The position numbers and the translations under genes were made by a program. Positions 28,304 through 37,547 of a stretch of 64,000 nucleotides of DNA are shown here, in pieces (the stretch's first letter is position 1; every line of letters begins with the position of its first letter). The notes beneath the pieces are model-generated. The model did no database searches. It saw only the letters and a program-made list of their open reading frames with translations, and was not told the DNA's origin. Where the stretch lies: assembly GCF_009996735.1 (NCBI RefSeq), contig NZ_JAACYI010000006.1:1-64000 (forward strand), given 5' to 3'. The stretch comes from Cellulomonas sp. APG4. GTDB taxonomy: Bacteria; Actinomycetota; Actinomycetes; Actinomycetales; Cellulomonadaceae.

Positions 28304-29248
28304 CTAGGGAACGCGCGCCCCCAGGGCCGAACCCGGCGCCGCGTGGCGTGGCGGACGCCGCTGGCAGCGGGGGCACGTGAACGACGAGCGGTTCATGAAC
28401 GGCGTGCGCACCACGGGTGTGCCGCAGCGCGGGCAGGGCCGCCCGTGCTGCCCGTAGACCGCCAGGGCCCGGTCGAAGTAGCCCGAGGAGCCGTTGACGT
28501 CGACGTAGAGCGCGTCGAAGCTCGTGCCGCCGACACGCAGGGCGGAGCGCATCACGTCTGCCGCGGCGTCGAGGAGACGGGCGACGTCGCTCGGGCGGAG
28601 CCTGTCCGTCTGCCGTGCGAAGTGCAGCCGGGCGCGCCACAGGGCCTCGTCGGCGTAGATGTTGCCGATCCCCGACACGAGCGTCTGGTCGAGGAGCGCG
28701 CGCTTGACGTCGGTGCGACGTCGACGCAGGCCGCGGACGAGGGCCGCGCGGTCGAGGTGGGGGTCGAGGAGGTCACGCGCGATGTGGGCGACCGGCGTCG
28801 GCACGGCCGCGAGCCCGGAGCCGTGCCCACCCGGGGCGCCGTCGGCGGTGGGCACGAGGTCGGTCACCGCGAGGTGGCCGAACGTGCGCTGGTCCACGAA
28901 GTCGAGGCTCGCGACCGGCCCCTCGTCCAGGTGGATCCTGGCGCGCAGGTGCGGGTGCCCGACCGGGGATGCGGCGCGTCCGCGCACGAGCAGCTGACCG
29001 CTCATGCCCAGGTGCGCCATGAGCGCGTCGTCCTGCGCCGCGTCGTCCAGGACGAGCCAGAGGAACTTGCCGCGCCGGACGGCGGCCGTGAGCGTGCGGC
29101 CCTCGAGCCGGCCACGGAAGTCGGCGGCGCCGCCCTCGTGGCGGCGCACGCTCGAGTCACGACGCACCTCGACGTCGCGCACCCGTGCGCCGACCAGGTG
29201 CCGCGCGAGGCCGTCCCGGACGGTCTCGACCTCGGGGAGCTCGGGCAC
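28304..29248 (-). CDS. mutM: Formamidopyrimidine-DNA glycosylase
   Basis: MutM (Fpg) removes 8-oxoguanine and formamidopyrimidines. The 314-residue protein starts at a GTG giving [13 protein letters not shown], in which Pro2 is the catalytic N-terminus after Met removal. The helix-two-turn-helix ([17 protein letters not shown]) and the C-terminal zinc finger (CPRCGT...CPRC) are intact. The start is one base after the rnc stop. The rnc-mutM order is common in Gram-positive bacteria. Confidence 0.96.
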   Translation of the reverse strand: MPELPEVETVRDGLARHLVGARVRDVEVRRDSSVRRHEGGAADFRGRLEGRTLTAAVRRGKFLWLVLDDAAQDDALMAHLGMSGQLLVRGRAASPVGHPHLRARIHLDEGPVASLDFVDQRTFGHLAVTDLVPTADGAPGGHGSGLAAVPTPVAHIARDLLDPHLDRAALVRGLRRRRTDVKRALLDQTLVSGIGNIYADEALWRARLHFARQTDRLRPSDVARLLDAAADVMRSALRVGGTSFDALYVDVNGSSGYFDRALAVYGQHGRPCPRCGTPVVRTPFMNRSSFTCPRCQRRPPRHAAPGSALGARVP

Positions 29249-29249
29249 G

Positions 29250-29987
29250 TCAGCCCTCGGTGGCCACCGGGCCGACGGGCGCCCCCGCGGCCTCCTGCAG
29301 GGCACGGTAGGCGTCGGCCGCGGCCTCCTGCTCCGCGACCTTCTTGGCCGTGCCGGTCCCGGTGCCGACGACGTCCCCGTCGAGGACGATCTGCGCGGTG
29401 AAGGTGCGCGCGTGGTCCGGTCCCTCGCCCTCGCACCGGTACTCGGGCACGCCGCGCCCCAGACGGGCCGTGAGCTCCTGGAGCGACGTCTTCCAGTCCA
29501 GGCCGGCACCCAGGTCCGCCGCGTTGGCGAGCGTGTCCTCGACCAGCCGTGCGACGACCTCCCGCGCCGGCTCGAGACCGTGCGTCAGGTACACGGCGCC
29601 GAACAGCGCCTCGAGCGTGTCGGACAGGATCGAGTCCTTGTCCCGGCCACCGGTCGCGAGCTCGCCCTTGCCCAGCAGCAGGTAGGCGCCGAGGTCGAGC
29701 TCGCGCGCGATCGCGGCGAGGGAACGCTGCGACACGGTTGCCGCACGCATCTTCGCGAGCTCGCCCTCCGACAGCTCGGGGTGACGGCGGTAGAGCGTCT
29801 CGGTCACGACGAGACCCAGCACCGTGTCGCCCAGGAACTCGAGGCGTTCGTTCGTGGGGATGCCTCCGGCCTCGTGCGCGAACGACCGATGGGTCAGGGA
29901 CAGCACGAGAAGCTCGGGGTCCAGGTGGACCCCGAGCTTCTCGACGAGCTGGGCAGGCGGTGTCGCGGACGGGCCTGCGTCACGCAC
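29250..29987 (-). CDS. rnc: Ribonuclease III
   Basis: RNase III cleaves double-stranded RNA in rRNA maturation. The 245-residue protein has the catalytic signature [16 protein letters not shown], the second acidic motif [15 protein letters not shown] and a C-terminal dsRNA-binding domain (DWKTSLQEL ... [16 protein letters not shown]). The GTG start is three bases after the rpmF stop. It belongs to the rsmD-coaD-...-rpmF-rnc-mutM run. Confidence 0.97.
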   Translation of the reverse strand: MRDAGPSATPPAQLVEKLGVHLDPELLVLSLTHRSFAHEAGGIPTNERLEFLGDTVLGLVVTETLYRRHPELSEGELAKMRAATVSQRSLAAIARELDLGAYLLLGKGELATGGRDKDSILSDTLEALFGAVYLTHGLEPAREVVARLVEDTLANAADLGAGLDWKTSLQELTARLGRGVPEYRCEGEGPDHARTFTAQIVLDGDVVGTGTGTAKKVAEQEAAADAYRALQEAAGAPVGPVATEG

Positions 29988-29990
29988 GGG

Positions 29991-30188
29991 TCAGTGCGAC
30001 TCGTGCTCGGTGCGCAGCGCCTCGGCGTACTGACGACCCTTGTACGCGCCGCACGACGGGCAGGCCTGGTGCGGGCGCGTCTGCGCCTGGCACCGGGGGC
30101 ACGTGGTGAGGGTCGCGGCAGTCGTCTTCCACTGCGACCGACGCGCACGGGTGTTGCTGCGCGACATCTTGCGCTTCGGAACAGCCAC
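29991..30188 (-). CDS. rpmF: 50S ribosomal protein bL32
   Basis: The 65-residue protein begins [19 protein letters not shown] and has two CxxC pairs (CPRC, CPSC), a zinc-binding C+ form of bL32. It follows the DUF177 gene by two bases, the conserved yceD-rpmF pair. AGAGAG lies just upstream of the ATG. Confidence 0.98.
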   Translation of the reverse strand: MAVPKRKMSRSNTRARRSQWKTTAATLTTCPRCQAQTRPHQACPSCGAYKGRQYAEALRTEHESH

Positions 30189-30190
30189 GG

Positions 30191-30763
30191 CTAGCTCTCT
30201 TTCCTGTCGTCCAACACGTCCTTGATCCGGTCGAGCTCAGCCCACCGGGGGTCCAGCACCTCATGCGAGTGGTCCGCGTTCTCCGGGTCCGCGAGGCGTG
30301 CACCGCACTGCGGGCACAGACCCGGGCAGTCCGGCGAGCAGACCGGGCGGAACGGCAGTGCGGGCACCACCGCGTCCCGGACCACGGGCTCGACGTCGAC
30401 CAGGTCGCCGTCGAGCTCGCGGATCTCCTCCTCGTCGTCCCCGTCCTCGACCGCGGCACGGGCGCGCTCAGGGTAGACGTAGAGCTCCTGGACGGGTGCG
30501 TCGACGTCCTCGACGACCTCCTCCAGGCAGCGCACGCACTCCCCGACGGCCCGGCCCCGGACGCTTCCGGAGACCAGGATCCCCTCCATGACCGCCTCGA
30601 GCCTCAGGTCGAGCTCGAGGTCGCTCCCGGTGGGGACGCCGATCACGGCGGTACCGAGGTCCTCCGGTGCAGGCACGGTGCGTCGCACCTCACGCATCGT
30701 CCCGGGGCGTCGACCGAGCTCGTGGACATCGAGCACGAACGGCGACGGGGGGTCGGCAGTGAT
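30191..30763 (-). CDS. yceD: DUF177 (YceD) family protein, probable non-canonical ATC start
   Basis: YceD/DUF177 proteins accompany rpmF and are linked to 23S rRNA metabolism. The motifs are [47 protein letters not shown] and [14 protein letters not shown] (two CxxC-like zinc sites). Conservation begins at SPFVLD, upstream of the first usable ATG (30697) and including the Val of GTG 30736. The only upstream candidate is ATC at 30763, with GGAG six bases before it. The next in-frame ATG (30922) lies upstream of the predicted promoter (TAGCAT, 30834-30839). The product would have 190 residues. Confidence 0.85.
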   Translation of the reverse strand: MTADPPSPFVLDVHELGRRPGTMREVRRTVPAPEDLGTAVIGVPTGSDLELDLRLEAVMEGILVSGSVRGRAVGECVRCLEEVVEDVDAPVQELYVYPERARAAVEDGDDEEEIRELDGDLVDVEPVVRDAVVPALPFRPVCSPDCPGLCPQCGARLADPENADHSHEVLDPRWAELDRIKDVLDDRKES

Positions 30764-30833
30764 GGCAGGCTCCGCAGTGGTTCCGGCGTCGAGGGATCTC
30801 GGTCCGCGCCGCGAGCGGCAGGACCAACGGGCA

Positions 30834-30839
30834 ATGCTA
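30834..30839 (-). promoter_or_regulatory. Predicted -10 element upstream of yceD (TAGCAT)
   Basis: TAGCAT matches the TAnnnT pattern and would start transcription near 30827, about 64 bases before the proposed ATC start. This would let yceD-rpmF-rnc-mutM be transcribed apart from coaD. Confidence 0.4.
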
Positions 30840-30873
30840 CGGCATCGCCGGGACCGCCCCCAAACGCCGCAGC

Positions 30874-30913
30874 GCCGACGCAGTGCCGACGCAGTGCCGA
30901 CGCAGCGCCGACA
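30874..30913. repeat. 11-bp tandem repeat in the yceD upstream region
   Basis: GCCGACGCAGT occurs three times in a row (the third ends in C), followed by a 7-base partial copy. It lies in the 192-base gap between the coiled-coil gene and yceD, upstream of the predicted promoter. Confidence 0.85.
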
Positions 30914-30955
30914 CGAGGCCAACCCGCTGAAGACCCGCTGCCGACCCGGCGCCGC

Positions 30956-31480
30956 TCAGCCCTCGGGGCCCTCGAGGCGCCCCGCGAGCTTGGCCCGGCC
31001 TGCCTGGACCTGCGCGATCACCTTCCCGAGGTCGATCTCGAAGTCCGCGAGCCTACGGTCGCAGTAGTCGTCAGCCTCACGGCGCAGGCGCTCGGCCTCG
31101 CGCTCGGCCGCTGCGACGACCTCGTCCGCGCGCACGCGCGCGGCATGCACCACCTGCTCGTGCGCGACGAGCTCCTCGGCGCGTGCCCGCGCGGTGGCGA
31201 GCACGTCGTCGGCCTGGCGGGCCGCACGGGCGAGCACCTCGTCCGCCCGGGCGAGCACCTCGTCGGCACCCGCGAGCTGCGCCGGGAGCATCTCGCGGGC
31301 CTGGGCGAGCAGGTCGAGGAGCTCGGCGCGGTTGACGAGCACCGAGGACGACATCGGCATGGCCCTGCCGTGGCCGACGGCGTCCTCGAGGGCCCCCAGC
31401 ACGCCGGTCAGCCCTTCCCGTGGCTCGTGGGCGCCGGCCCGCTCGCCGGCCCGGCCCACGGGCTCGTGCGACTCGCTCAT
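30956..31480 (-). CDS. Coiled-coil protein, DivIVA/AtpF-like (Rv2927c-type)
   Basis: The 174-residue protein has a low-complexity N-terminus, then LVNRAELLDLLAQAREMLP and a long Ala/Arg/Glu-rich helix (about 70-165) with heptad spacing. It resembles the conserved actinobacterial coiled-coil protein next to yceD, often labelled DivIVA-like or ATP-synthase-b-like. There is no transmembrane segment. Its ATG overlaps the coaD stop (ATGA). A structural role in the cell envelope or division is only a guess from related coiled coils. Confidence 0.75.
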   Translation of the reverse strand: MSESHEPVGRAGERAGAHEPREGLTGVLGALEDAVGHGRAMPMSSSVLVNRAELLDLLAQAREMLPAQLAGADEVLARADEVLARAARQADDVLATARARAEELVAHEQVVHAARVRADEVVAAAEREAERLRREADDYCDRRLADFEIDLGKVIAQVQAGRAKLAGRLEGPEG

Positions 31481-31971
31481 GGCCTCGTCCCTCCCCTCGC
31501 GGCGAGCGCGGCACGCACCGCGTCGCCCACGCCGGGCGGCACCAGGTCGTCGATCTCTCCCCCGTGCCGCGCGACGTCCTTGACCAGCGAGCTCGCGATG
31601 TGCAGCACGGTGCGGCCCGCGGGCAGGAAGACGGTCTCGACGCCCGTGAGGTGCCGGTTCATGAGCGCCATCGGCAGCTCCGCGTCGAGGTCGGACCCGC
31701 CACGCAGCCCTTTGAGGAGCACGTCGGCACCGGCGTCGCGGCAGAAGTCGACCAGCAGGCCGGTGACGGGCGCGACACGCACGTTGGGCAGGTCCGCGAC
31801 CGCGCGGGCGGCGAGCTCGACCCGCTCATCGACGTCGAGGAGCGGCTGCTTCGCGCTGTTGCTCGCGACGGCGACCACCACCTCGTCGAACAGGGCGGCA
31901 CCTCGCCGGACGACGTCGAGGTGGCCGAGGGTGATCGGGTCGAACGACCCCGGGCAGACGGCGGTGCTCAC
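31477..31971 (-). CDS. coaD: Phosphopantetheine adenylyltransferase
   Basis: CoaD makes dephospho-CoA. The 164-residue protein begins VSTAVCPGSFDPITLGHLDVV with the (T/H)xGH nucleotidyltransferase motif, and has VLLKGLRGGSDLDAELPMALMN and FLPAGRTVLHIASSLVKDVA. The GTG start overlaps the rsmD stop (GTGA); the frame farther upstream is rsmD shadow. The stop overlaps the next start. rsmD-coaD is a conserved bacterial pair. Confidence 0.97.
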   Translation of the reverse strand: MSTAVCPGSFDPITLGHLDVVRRGAALFDEVVVAVASNSAKQPLLDVDERVELAARAVADLPNVRVAPVTGLLVDFCRDAGADVLLKGLRGGSDLDAELPMALMNRHLTGVETVFLPAGRTVLHIASSLVKDVARHGGEIDDLVPPGVGDAVRAALAARGGTRP

Positions 31972-32540
31972 CCGGCCACTGTAGGACCGCTCCCGGTCCA
32001 CGTCGCGAAGTGCAGCACGGTCTCGCCGTACCGTCGGTCGCCGTCGCGACGCAGCCCCGCGGGCCAGCGCGGCTCGGGGCTGCGGCTCGAGCGCTCGACG
32101 ACGACCAGCGCGTCCTGCGCGAGCTGGGTGACGAGCACCTCGAGCACCTCGGCGAGGTCGTCCTCGCCGAGGTCGTAGGGCGGGTCGAGCACGGCGAGGT
32201 CCACCGGGTCCCCCGTGCGCCGCCGCAGGTGGGCCAGCACCTTGTCGGGCACGACGACGACTCCGTCGAGCCCGAGGGCCGCGACGTTGCGTCGGCACAC
32301 GGCGGCCGCGGCGCGCGCCGCCTCGACGAGCTCGACCGTCCGCGCGCCGCGACTCGCGGCCTCGAGCCCCAGGGCTCCGGACCCCGCGAACAGGTCGAGC
32401 ACGACGGCGTCGTCGAGCGCGTCGGCGTGCTCGAGCCGGGAGAAGAGCGCCTCGCGGACGCGGTCGCTCGTCGGGCGCGTCCCCCGCGGCGGCACCGCGA
32501 GGCCCCGACCGCCGGCGACCCCGGCCACGATCCTGGTCAC
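31968..32540 (-). CDS. rsmD: 16S rRNA (guanine(966)-N(2))-methyltransferase
   Basis: RsmD methylates G966 of 16S rRNA. The 190-residue protein has RIVAGVAGGRGLAVP, RPTSDRVREALFSRLE, the SAM-binding LDLFAGSGALGLEAASRGA and the catalytic DPPYDLG. The GTG start has TAGGCT six bases upstream and no ribosome-binding site, so leaderless translation is likely; this is probably the head promoter of the rsmD-coaD run. Confidence 0.95.
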   Translation of the reverse strand: MTRIVAGVAGGRGLAVPPRGTRPTSDRVREALFSRLEHADALDDAVVLDLFAGSGALGLEAASRGARTVELVEAARAAAAVCRRNVAALGLDGVVVVPDKVLAHLRRRTGDPVDLAVLDPPYDLGEDDLAEVLEVLVTQLAQDALVVVERSSRSPEPRWPAGLRRDGDRRYGETVLHFATWTGSGPTVAG

Positions 32541-32559
32541 CGCGCCAGCCTAGGCGGGC

Positions 32560-34779
32560 TCACGTGCGATCGAGGAACTCCTCGCGCCGAGGGTCGAGCC
32601 ACGCCTCGATGGCGCGTGCCAGGACGGGCCTGGTCAGCAGCGTGACGTCCTCCCCCACCACGTCGACCGCGTCCTGACGCGCCTCCTCGATGACCTCGGC
32701 GTGGTCGACCACGCGCAGCAGCCGCAACGAGGTCCCCCCGGACTGCGAGGACCCCAGCACGTCGCCCTCCCGTCGCAGCTGCACGTCCACGGTCGCGAGC
32801 CGGAAGCCGTCGCTCGTCTCGGCGAGCGTGCGCAGACGCGTCGCTGCGTCCGTGCCGTCCTCGGCAGAGCTGAGCAGCAGGCACAGGCCCGGGTCGCGCC
32901 CGCGGCCCACCCGTCCACGCAGCTGGTGCAGCTGCGACAGCCCGAACCGCTCGGCGTCCAGCACCACCATGACGGTCGCCTCGGGCACGTCGACGCCGAC
33001 CTCGATCACGGTCGTGGACACGAGCACGGGAGCCCGCCCGTCGGCGAACCTGGCCATCGCCGCGTCCTTCTCCGCCGCGGGCATGCGCCCGTGCAGCACG
33101 CCCACCTCGACCCCCGCGAGCGCGGGGTCGGCGCGCAGCCGCTCCGCGACGTCGAGCACGGCGTGCAGCGGCCGGGCCCCCTCACCCTCCCCCGCGAGCA
33201 GGTCGGCGTCGTCGGTGCCCTCGACCCCCGTCGTGTCGTCGGACGTGATCCGCGGGCACACGACGTAGGCACGCCGTCCGGCATCGACCTCCTCGCGCAC
33301 CCGCCGCCACGTGCGCCCGACCCAGGTGGCGTTGTCGGCCGGGACCACGTGCGTGGTCACGCCCGCGCGCTCGGCCGGGACCTGGGCCAGAGTGGAGGTC
33401 TCGAGGTCGCCGAACACCGTCATCGCGACGGTGCGCGGGATGGGCGTCGCGGTCATCACCAGGAGGTGGGGGGTCGTGCCCGAGCGCGTGCGCAACGCGT
33501 CGCGCTGCTCGACCCCGAACCGGTGCTGCTCGTCCACGACCACGAGGCCGAGGTCGGCGAACTGGACCTTGTCGCCGAGCAGCGCGTGCGTCCCGACCAC
33601 GATCCCGGCCCGTCCCGACGCGGCGTCGAGCAGCGCCTCGCGTCGCTCGGTGGCGCCCTGCGATCCCGTGAGCAGCACGACCCTCGTCGCGGCCTCGGCC
33701 TGGGTGAGCATGCCGGCCTCGGCGAGAGGGCCGAGCAGGGCACGCAACGTGCGCACGTGCTGCGCGGCGAGCACCTCGGTGGGCGCGAGCAGCGCGGCCT
33801 GCCCGCCCGAGTCGACCACCTGGAGCATCGCGCGCAGCGCGACGACGGTCTTGCCCGAGCCCACCTCGCCCTGGAGCAGCCGCTGCATCGGGACGGCCTG
33901 GGCCAGGTCGTGCGCGATCTGCTCACCCACCGTCCGCTGTCCCTCGGTGAGGGTGAAGGGCAGCCGCTCGTCGAAGGCCGCGAGGAGCCCGGGGGCGCCG
34001 TCGGACGCGCCGGGCCGGGCCACGGCACCCAGGGCCGCGGTGATCGCGCGCCTGCGCGCGAGCGCGGCCTGGAGGACGAACGCCTCCTCGTAGCGCAGCC
34101 GGCGTCGCGCGCGCTGCCAGTCGCGCTCGGAGAACGGCTCGTGCACGAGCCGCAGCGCGGTGTGCAGGTCGACCAGGCCCCGACGCTCGCGCACCTCGTC
34201 CGGCAGCGGATCGGGCACGTCGGCCGGGTCGAGCGGGTCGAGGACCGTGCGGACGGCGCGCTGGATGCGCCAGGTCGGGATGGCGGCGCTCGCCGGGTAC
34301 ACGGGGACCGGTCTGCTCGCCTCGAGCATGACGGTCGCCTCGTCGTCCGCGTCGACGCCGACGAGCTGGTACTCGGGGTGGGTCAGCTGGAGCTCGCCGC
34401 GGTACTCGCCCACCGTCCCGGTGAACATGCCCAGGCGCCCGGGGCGCAGGCGGTCCTCGTGCGGCCGCAGGGAGCCGCGGTGCCGTGCGAAGAACGTCAG
34501 GTGCAGCGACCGCACGCCGTCGGTGACCTTGGCCTGGAGCATCGCCCCGCCACGTGAGCGCATGTCGCGCACGGTCGCCTGCTGCACGCGAGCCATCACG
34601 GCCACGTGCTCGCCCACCACGAGCGACGCGAGGTCGCTCATGCGCCCCGGCTCGACGTACCGCCGCGGGTAGTGCCGCAGCAGGTCCCCCGCCGTGACGA
34701 GACCGAGCTTCTCGAGCGCACCGGCCGTGCGCGTCCCGAGCACCTTGCGCAGCGGCTCGGCGAGCCGGTCCTCGCTCAC
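32560..34779 (-). CDS. recG: ATP-dependent DNA helicase RecG
   Basis: RecG remodels stalled forks and Holliday junctions. The 739-residue protein has an N-terminal OB/wedge domain and the helicase core: GEVGSGKTVVALRA (Walker A), DEQHRFGVEQRD, MTATPIPRTVAMT, FVSTTVIEVGVDVP-like sequence and QLRGRVGRGRDPG. The GTG start overlaps the stop of the DAK2 gene (GTGA). The open frame reaching 36279 upstream is shadow. Confidence 0.96.
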   Translation of the reverse strand: MSEDRLAEPLRKVLGTRTAGALEKLGLVTAGDLLRHYPRRYVEPGRMSDLASLVVGEHVAVMARVQQATVRDMRSRGGAMLQAKVTDGVRSLHLTFFARHRGSLRPHEDRLRPGRLGMFTGTVGEYRGELQLTHPEYQLVGVDADDEATVMLEASRPVPVYPASAAIPTWRIQRAVRTVLDPLDPADVPDPLPDEVRERRGLVDLHTALRLVHEPFSERDWQRARRRLRYEEAFVLQAALARRRAITAALGAVARPGASDGAPGLLAAFDERLPFTLTEGQRTVGEQIAHDLAQAVPMQRLLQGEVGSGKTVVALRAMLQVVDSGGQAALLAPTEVLAAQHVRTLRALLGPLAEAGMLTQAEAATRVVLLTGSQGATERREALLDAASGRAGIVVGTHALLGDKVQFADLGLVVVDEQHRFGVEQRDALRTRSGTTPHLLVMTATPIPRTVAMTVFGDLETSTLAQVPAERAGVTTHVVPADNATWVGRTWRRVREEVDAGRRAYVVCPRITSDDTTGVEGTDDADLLAGEGEGARPLHAVLDVAERLRADPALAGVEVGVLHGRMPAAEKDAAMARFADGRAPVLVSTTVIEVGVDVPEATVMVVLDAERFGLSQLHQLRGRVGRGRDPGLCLLLSSAEDGTDAATRLRTLAETSDGFRLATVDVQLRREGDVLGSSQSGGTSLRLLRVVDHAEVIEEARQDAVDVVGEDVTLLTRPVLARAIEAWLDPRREEFLDRT

Positions 34780-36380
34780 TCGACCCCCAGCACGATCCCG
34801 GCTCCGGAGCGACCCGACGGGAGCTCGACCAGCTCGACACCCGGGCACGTCGCCCTCAGGTGCGTCCGGAGCTGCTCGACCGCCGCGGGCGGCGTCTGCT
34901 CGGCCACGAGCACCGTCACGATCGCCGTCGCGTCGTCGACCACGCCGTGCAGCACCTCGACCGGATCGGCGCCCGCGGGCACCTCGACGCAGCGGACGGC
35001 GTCGACCGCTGAGCGCACCTCCTCGAGCAGGGTGTCGGGCGCCAGGCGCGCCCCCGACGCGAGGGTGGCAGCGCCGACCGTGAGCTGCACCTCCGTGATC
35101 GCGTCGAGCACGTCGACGACGACGTCGCCGAGGCCGCCACGGTGCCGCACCTCGCCGAGGCCAGGCGCCGAGAGCACGAGCACGCGGTCGGCTCCCGTGT
35201 CGTCGAGCGCCCGGTCGAGGGCGGCGTCGCTGGGCACGCCGTCGCGCGCGACGACGACGACGGCGCCCGCCCGCGCGAGGTCCGCCGCGAGACCGGGGCA
35301 GGTGGTGACCGCGACCAGGCCGAGCCCCGGTCGGCGCGCACCGTGCACGCCCGACTGGCTGAGCAGGTGCCGCACGCTGACCTGCTCCTGGGTCACGCCG
35401 AGGGCCGCGTACGCACGGGGGACGGCGATCGCCGCGGCGGCGTCGTCGGTGTGGACGTGCGCCTGCCACAGGCCCTCCGCCCCGACGACCGCGACCGAGC
35501 CGCCCACCGCGTCCAGGCCGGTGCGCAGCTCGTGGGCGATGTCGACGGGGGCACCGGCGGGGGCGGCCACGAGGTACATGACCTCGAGGTCGCCGCCCTC
35601 GTCGACGGCGTGCGCGTCGTGCGGGCACTGCGTCGCGTCCCCCTCCGCGGTGGCCAGCGGCTCGCGCGGCGGGTGCGACGAGCCGAGGGCGTGCGCGAGC
35701 GCCTCGAGGATGAGCAGCAGGCCCCAGGCACCCGCGTCGTGCACGCCTGCGGCGGCGAGCACGGGCAGCTGTCCGGAGGTGCGCGCGAGCGCGTCGAGGC
35801 CCTCGTCGAGCGCTGTGTCGAGCACGGCGACGGCGTCGGCGGGCCCCGACGACACGGGCGCGACGAGACGGCCGGCGGCGGCCTCGACCTCGCGCGCGAC
35901 CGTGAGCACGGTTCCCTCGACGGGGTGGGCGACGGCGTCGTGCGCCGCCTCGGCCGCGCGTTCGAGGGCTCGCGCGAGCGCCGCGCCGTCGAGGGCGTGC
36001 CGGCGGCTCGCGGCGGCGAGCTCGGCACACAGCACCGCGACGTACTGCCCGACGATGACCCCCGAGTTGCCGCGGGCCGCGCGGACGGAGGCACGCGCGA
36101 ACCCACGCACGACGTCGGCCGTCGGTGCCCCCGGAGCCAGCCGCCCGACCGCGGCTGCGGCCTCGGCGAACGTGAGGTAGAGGTTCGTGCCGGTGTCGGA
36201 GTCCGCGACCGGGAACACGTTCAGCGCATCGAGCTCGTGCCGCCGGTCGGCGAGTACCTGGCGTGCGCCCTCGGCCCATCGCCGGACGCCGGCGGCGTCG
36301 AGGGATGCGCCGTCACCCGCGGCGTCGACGCGGGCGGCAGGAGTGGCGGCGTCGGCCCGCGCCTGCTCGGCTCGCTGCAC
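34776..36380 (-). CDS. DAK2-domain, FakA-like fatty acid kinase family protein
   Basis: The 534-residue protein has an N-terminal DAK2 domain with ATP/Mg-binding NVFPVADSDTGTNLYLT and RGNSGVIVGQY, then VHDAGAWGLLLILEAL. Its central and C-terminal regions resemble FakA, in which the kinase phosphorylates fatty acids carried by FakB. No FakB/DegV partner is in this window. GTG 36380 has AGGAGGAGG upstream and is preferred over far upstream frames. It is coupled to recG, a common actinobacterial and Firmicutes arrangement. Confidence 0.86.
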   Translation of the reverse strand: MQRAEQARADAATPAARVDAAGDGASLDAAGVRRWAEGARQVLADRRHELDALNVFPVADSDTGTNLYLTFAEAAAAVGRLAPGAPTADVVRGFARASVRAARGNSGVIVGQYVAVLCAELAAASRRHALDGAALARALERAAEAAHDAVAHPVEGTVLTVAREVEAAAGRLVAPVSSGPADAVAVLDTALDEGLDALARTSGQLPVLAAAGVHDAGAWGLLLILEALAHALGSSHPPREPLATAEGDATQCPHDAHAVDEGGDLEVMYLVAAPAGAPVDIAHELRTGLDAVGGSVAVVGAEGLWQAHVHTDDAAAAIAVPRAYAALGVTQEQVSVRHLLSQSGVHGARRPGLGLVAVTTCPGLAADLARAGAVVVVARDGVPSDAALDRALDDTGADRVLVLSAPGLGEVRHRGGLGDVVVDVLDAITEVQLTVGAATLASGARLAPDTLLEEVRSAVDAVRCVEVPAGADPVEVLHGVVDDATAIVTVLVAEQTPPAAVEQLRTHLRATCPGVELVELPSGRSGAGIVLGVE

Positions 36381-36506
36381 GCCACCTCCTCCTGCTCGTC
36401 CGTCATGGTCCCGCGTCCACGACCGGTCGACGACCGGCCCGCGCACCATCGCAGGGCCGCTCGACGCACGGTCGGCGCAGGCCACCGTACGGGCGCCGCC
36501 CGACGT

Positions 36507-36536
36507 TTGGGAGGCTGGCCCGCGATCGGCTACCCT
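36507..36536 (+). promoter_or_regulatory. Predicted rpmB promoter
   Basis: TTGGGA (36507-36512) and TACCCT (36531-36536) are separated by 18 bases. The start would lie about 130 bases before rpmB, giving a long leader that contains an imperfect TGCCCGGG...CCCTGGGCA hairpin. The rest of the 295-base gap between the DAK2 gene and rpmB holds nothing that I recognise. Confidence 0.5.
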
Positions 36537-36675
36537 AGCGAGGTTGCCCGGGTGAGCCCTGGGCAGGTGCGAGACGTCCTCGCGGTCCCCGAGCGGCCGC
36601 CGTGGGACCTCGTACGACCGAGACCGACAGCCGTCCTCGACGTGAGCGCGCGGCATGCACCGATCAGGAGACAAC

Positions 36676-36867
36676 GTGGCTGCGAACTGCGACGTCTGTG
36701 GCAAGGGCCCGGGCTTCGGGCACAGCATCTCGCACTCCCACCGTCGCACCAAGCGTCGCTGGAACCCGAACATCCAGCGCGTGCGCGCGGTCGTGGCGGG
36801 ATCGCCCAAGCGCCTGCACGTGTGCACGTCGTGCCTCAAGGCCGGCAAGGTGCAGCGCACCGCCTGA
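36676..36867 (+). CDS. rpmB: 50S ribosomal protein bL28
   Basis: A 63-residue bL28 with GTG start and AGGAG five bases upstream; the ATG at 36655 would place that site inside the gene. It contains [20 protein letters not shown] and [11 protein letters not shown], the four-cysteine zinc form. It is monocistronic and closed by a strong hairpin. Confidence 0.98.
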   Translation: MAANCDVCGKGPGFGHSISHSHRRTKRRWNPNIQRVRAVVAGSPKRLHVCTSCLKAGKVQRTA

Positions 36868-36875
36868 GTCCCAGC

Positions 36876-36921
36876 ACAGCACAGCGCCCGCGGAGCCCCG
36901 GCCCCGCGGGCGCTGTGCTGT
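36876..36921 (+). terminator. Strong hairpin terminator after rpmB
   Basis: An 18-bp perfect inverted repeat (ACAGCACAGCGCCCGCGG and its complement) with a 10-base loop starts nine bases after the rpmB stop. No U-tract follows. Confidence 0.82.
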
Positions 36922-37025
36922 CCCCGGGCCCGTCGTGCGACGGCGTACGCCTCCCCGTCCGTCGCGGCGACGTCTCCGTCCACGGGTGGTGGCCTCGCCC
37001 GGCTCCAGATGGCATGGTGTCGGTC

Positions 37026-37547
37026 ATGGTGGACGATCTCGCCGACCCGGTGATCCGTAGGGCGACGGTGGACGACGCCGAGCCCATCGCCCGGGTGCAC
37101 GTCGCCTCGGTGCGTCACGCGTACGCGGGTCTCGTCGACGACGCGTACCTCGCGGGGCTCGACGTCGAGGCCCGCGCGGCGTGGTGGCGCGACCTGCTCG
37201 ACAGCCCCGGCGCGGGTACCACGGTGTGGGTCGCCGAGGACGAGAGCGGTGCGGTCGGCTTCCTCTCGCTCGGCCCGAGCGGCGACGAGGACGCCGACCG
37301 CCGCACGATGCAGATCCACACGCTCTACCTGGAGCCGTCGGCATGGGGCCGCGGGATCGCGCGCGAGCTCATGCGGACCGCGCTCGCCGATGTCCCGGAG
37401 GGTGCGCCCGTGACGCTCTGGGTGCCCGACGCGAACGAGCGCGCGCGCCACTTCTACCGCCGCAACGGCTTCACCGCGGACGGCGTGGAGCGCGTCGAGG
37501 ACGTGGACGGCGAGCCGCTGCGCGAGGTGCGCTACCGGCGGGACTGA
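37026..37547 (+). CDS. GNAT family N-acetyltransferase
   Basis: The 173-residue protein is a GCN5-type acetyltransferase: IRRATVDDAEPIARVHV at the N-terminus, the acetyl-CoA motif A in LEPSAWGRGIARELM and the C-terminal NERARHFYRRNGF. The acceptor substrate is unknown. ATG 37026 is used; ATG 37014 is an equal candidate, as neither has a clear ribosome-binding site. Its 3' end overlaps thiL by 16 bases on the opposite strand. Confidence 0.88.
   Translation: MVDDLADPVIRRATVDDAEPIARVHVASVRHAYAGLVDDAYLAGLDVEARAAWWRDLLDSPGAGTTVWVAEDESGAVGFLSLGPSGDEDADRRTMQIHTLYLEPSAWGRGIARELMRTALADVPEGAPVTLWVPDANERARHFYRRNGFTADGVERVEDVDGEPLREVRYRRD

Noticed and set aside
30263-31984. Open frame of 573 codons on the plus strand
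   Set aside because: Antisense to yceD, the coiled-coil gene and coaD, all with family motifs and coupled starts.
36381-36675. Structured regulatory RNA upstream of rpmB
   Set aside because: Only an imperfect short stem was found; no match to a riboswitch or ribosomal leader that I can support.
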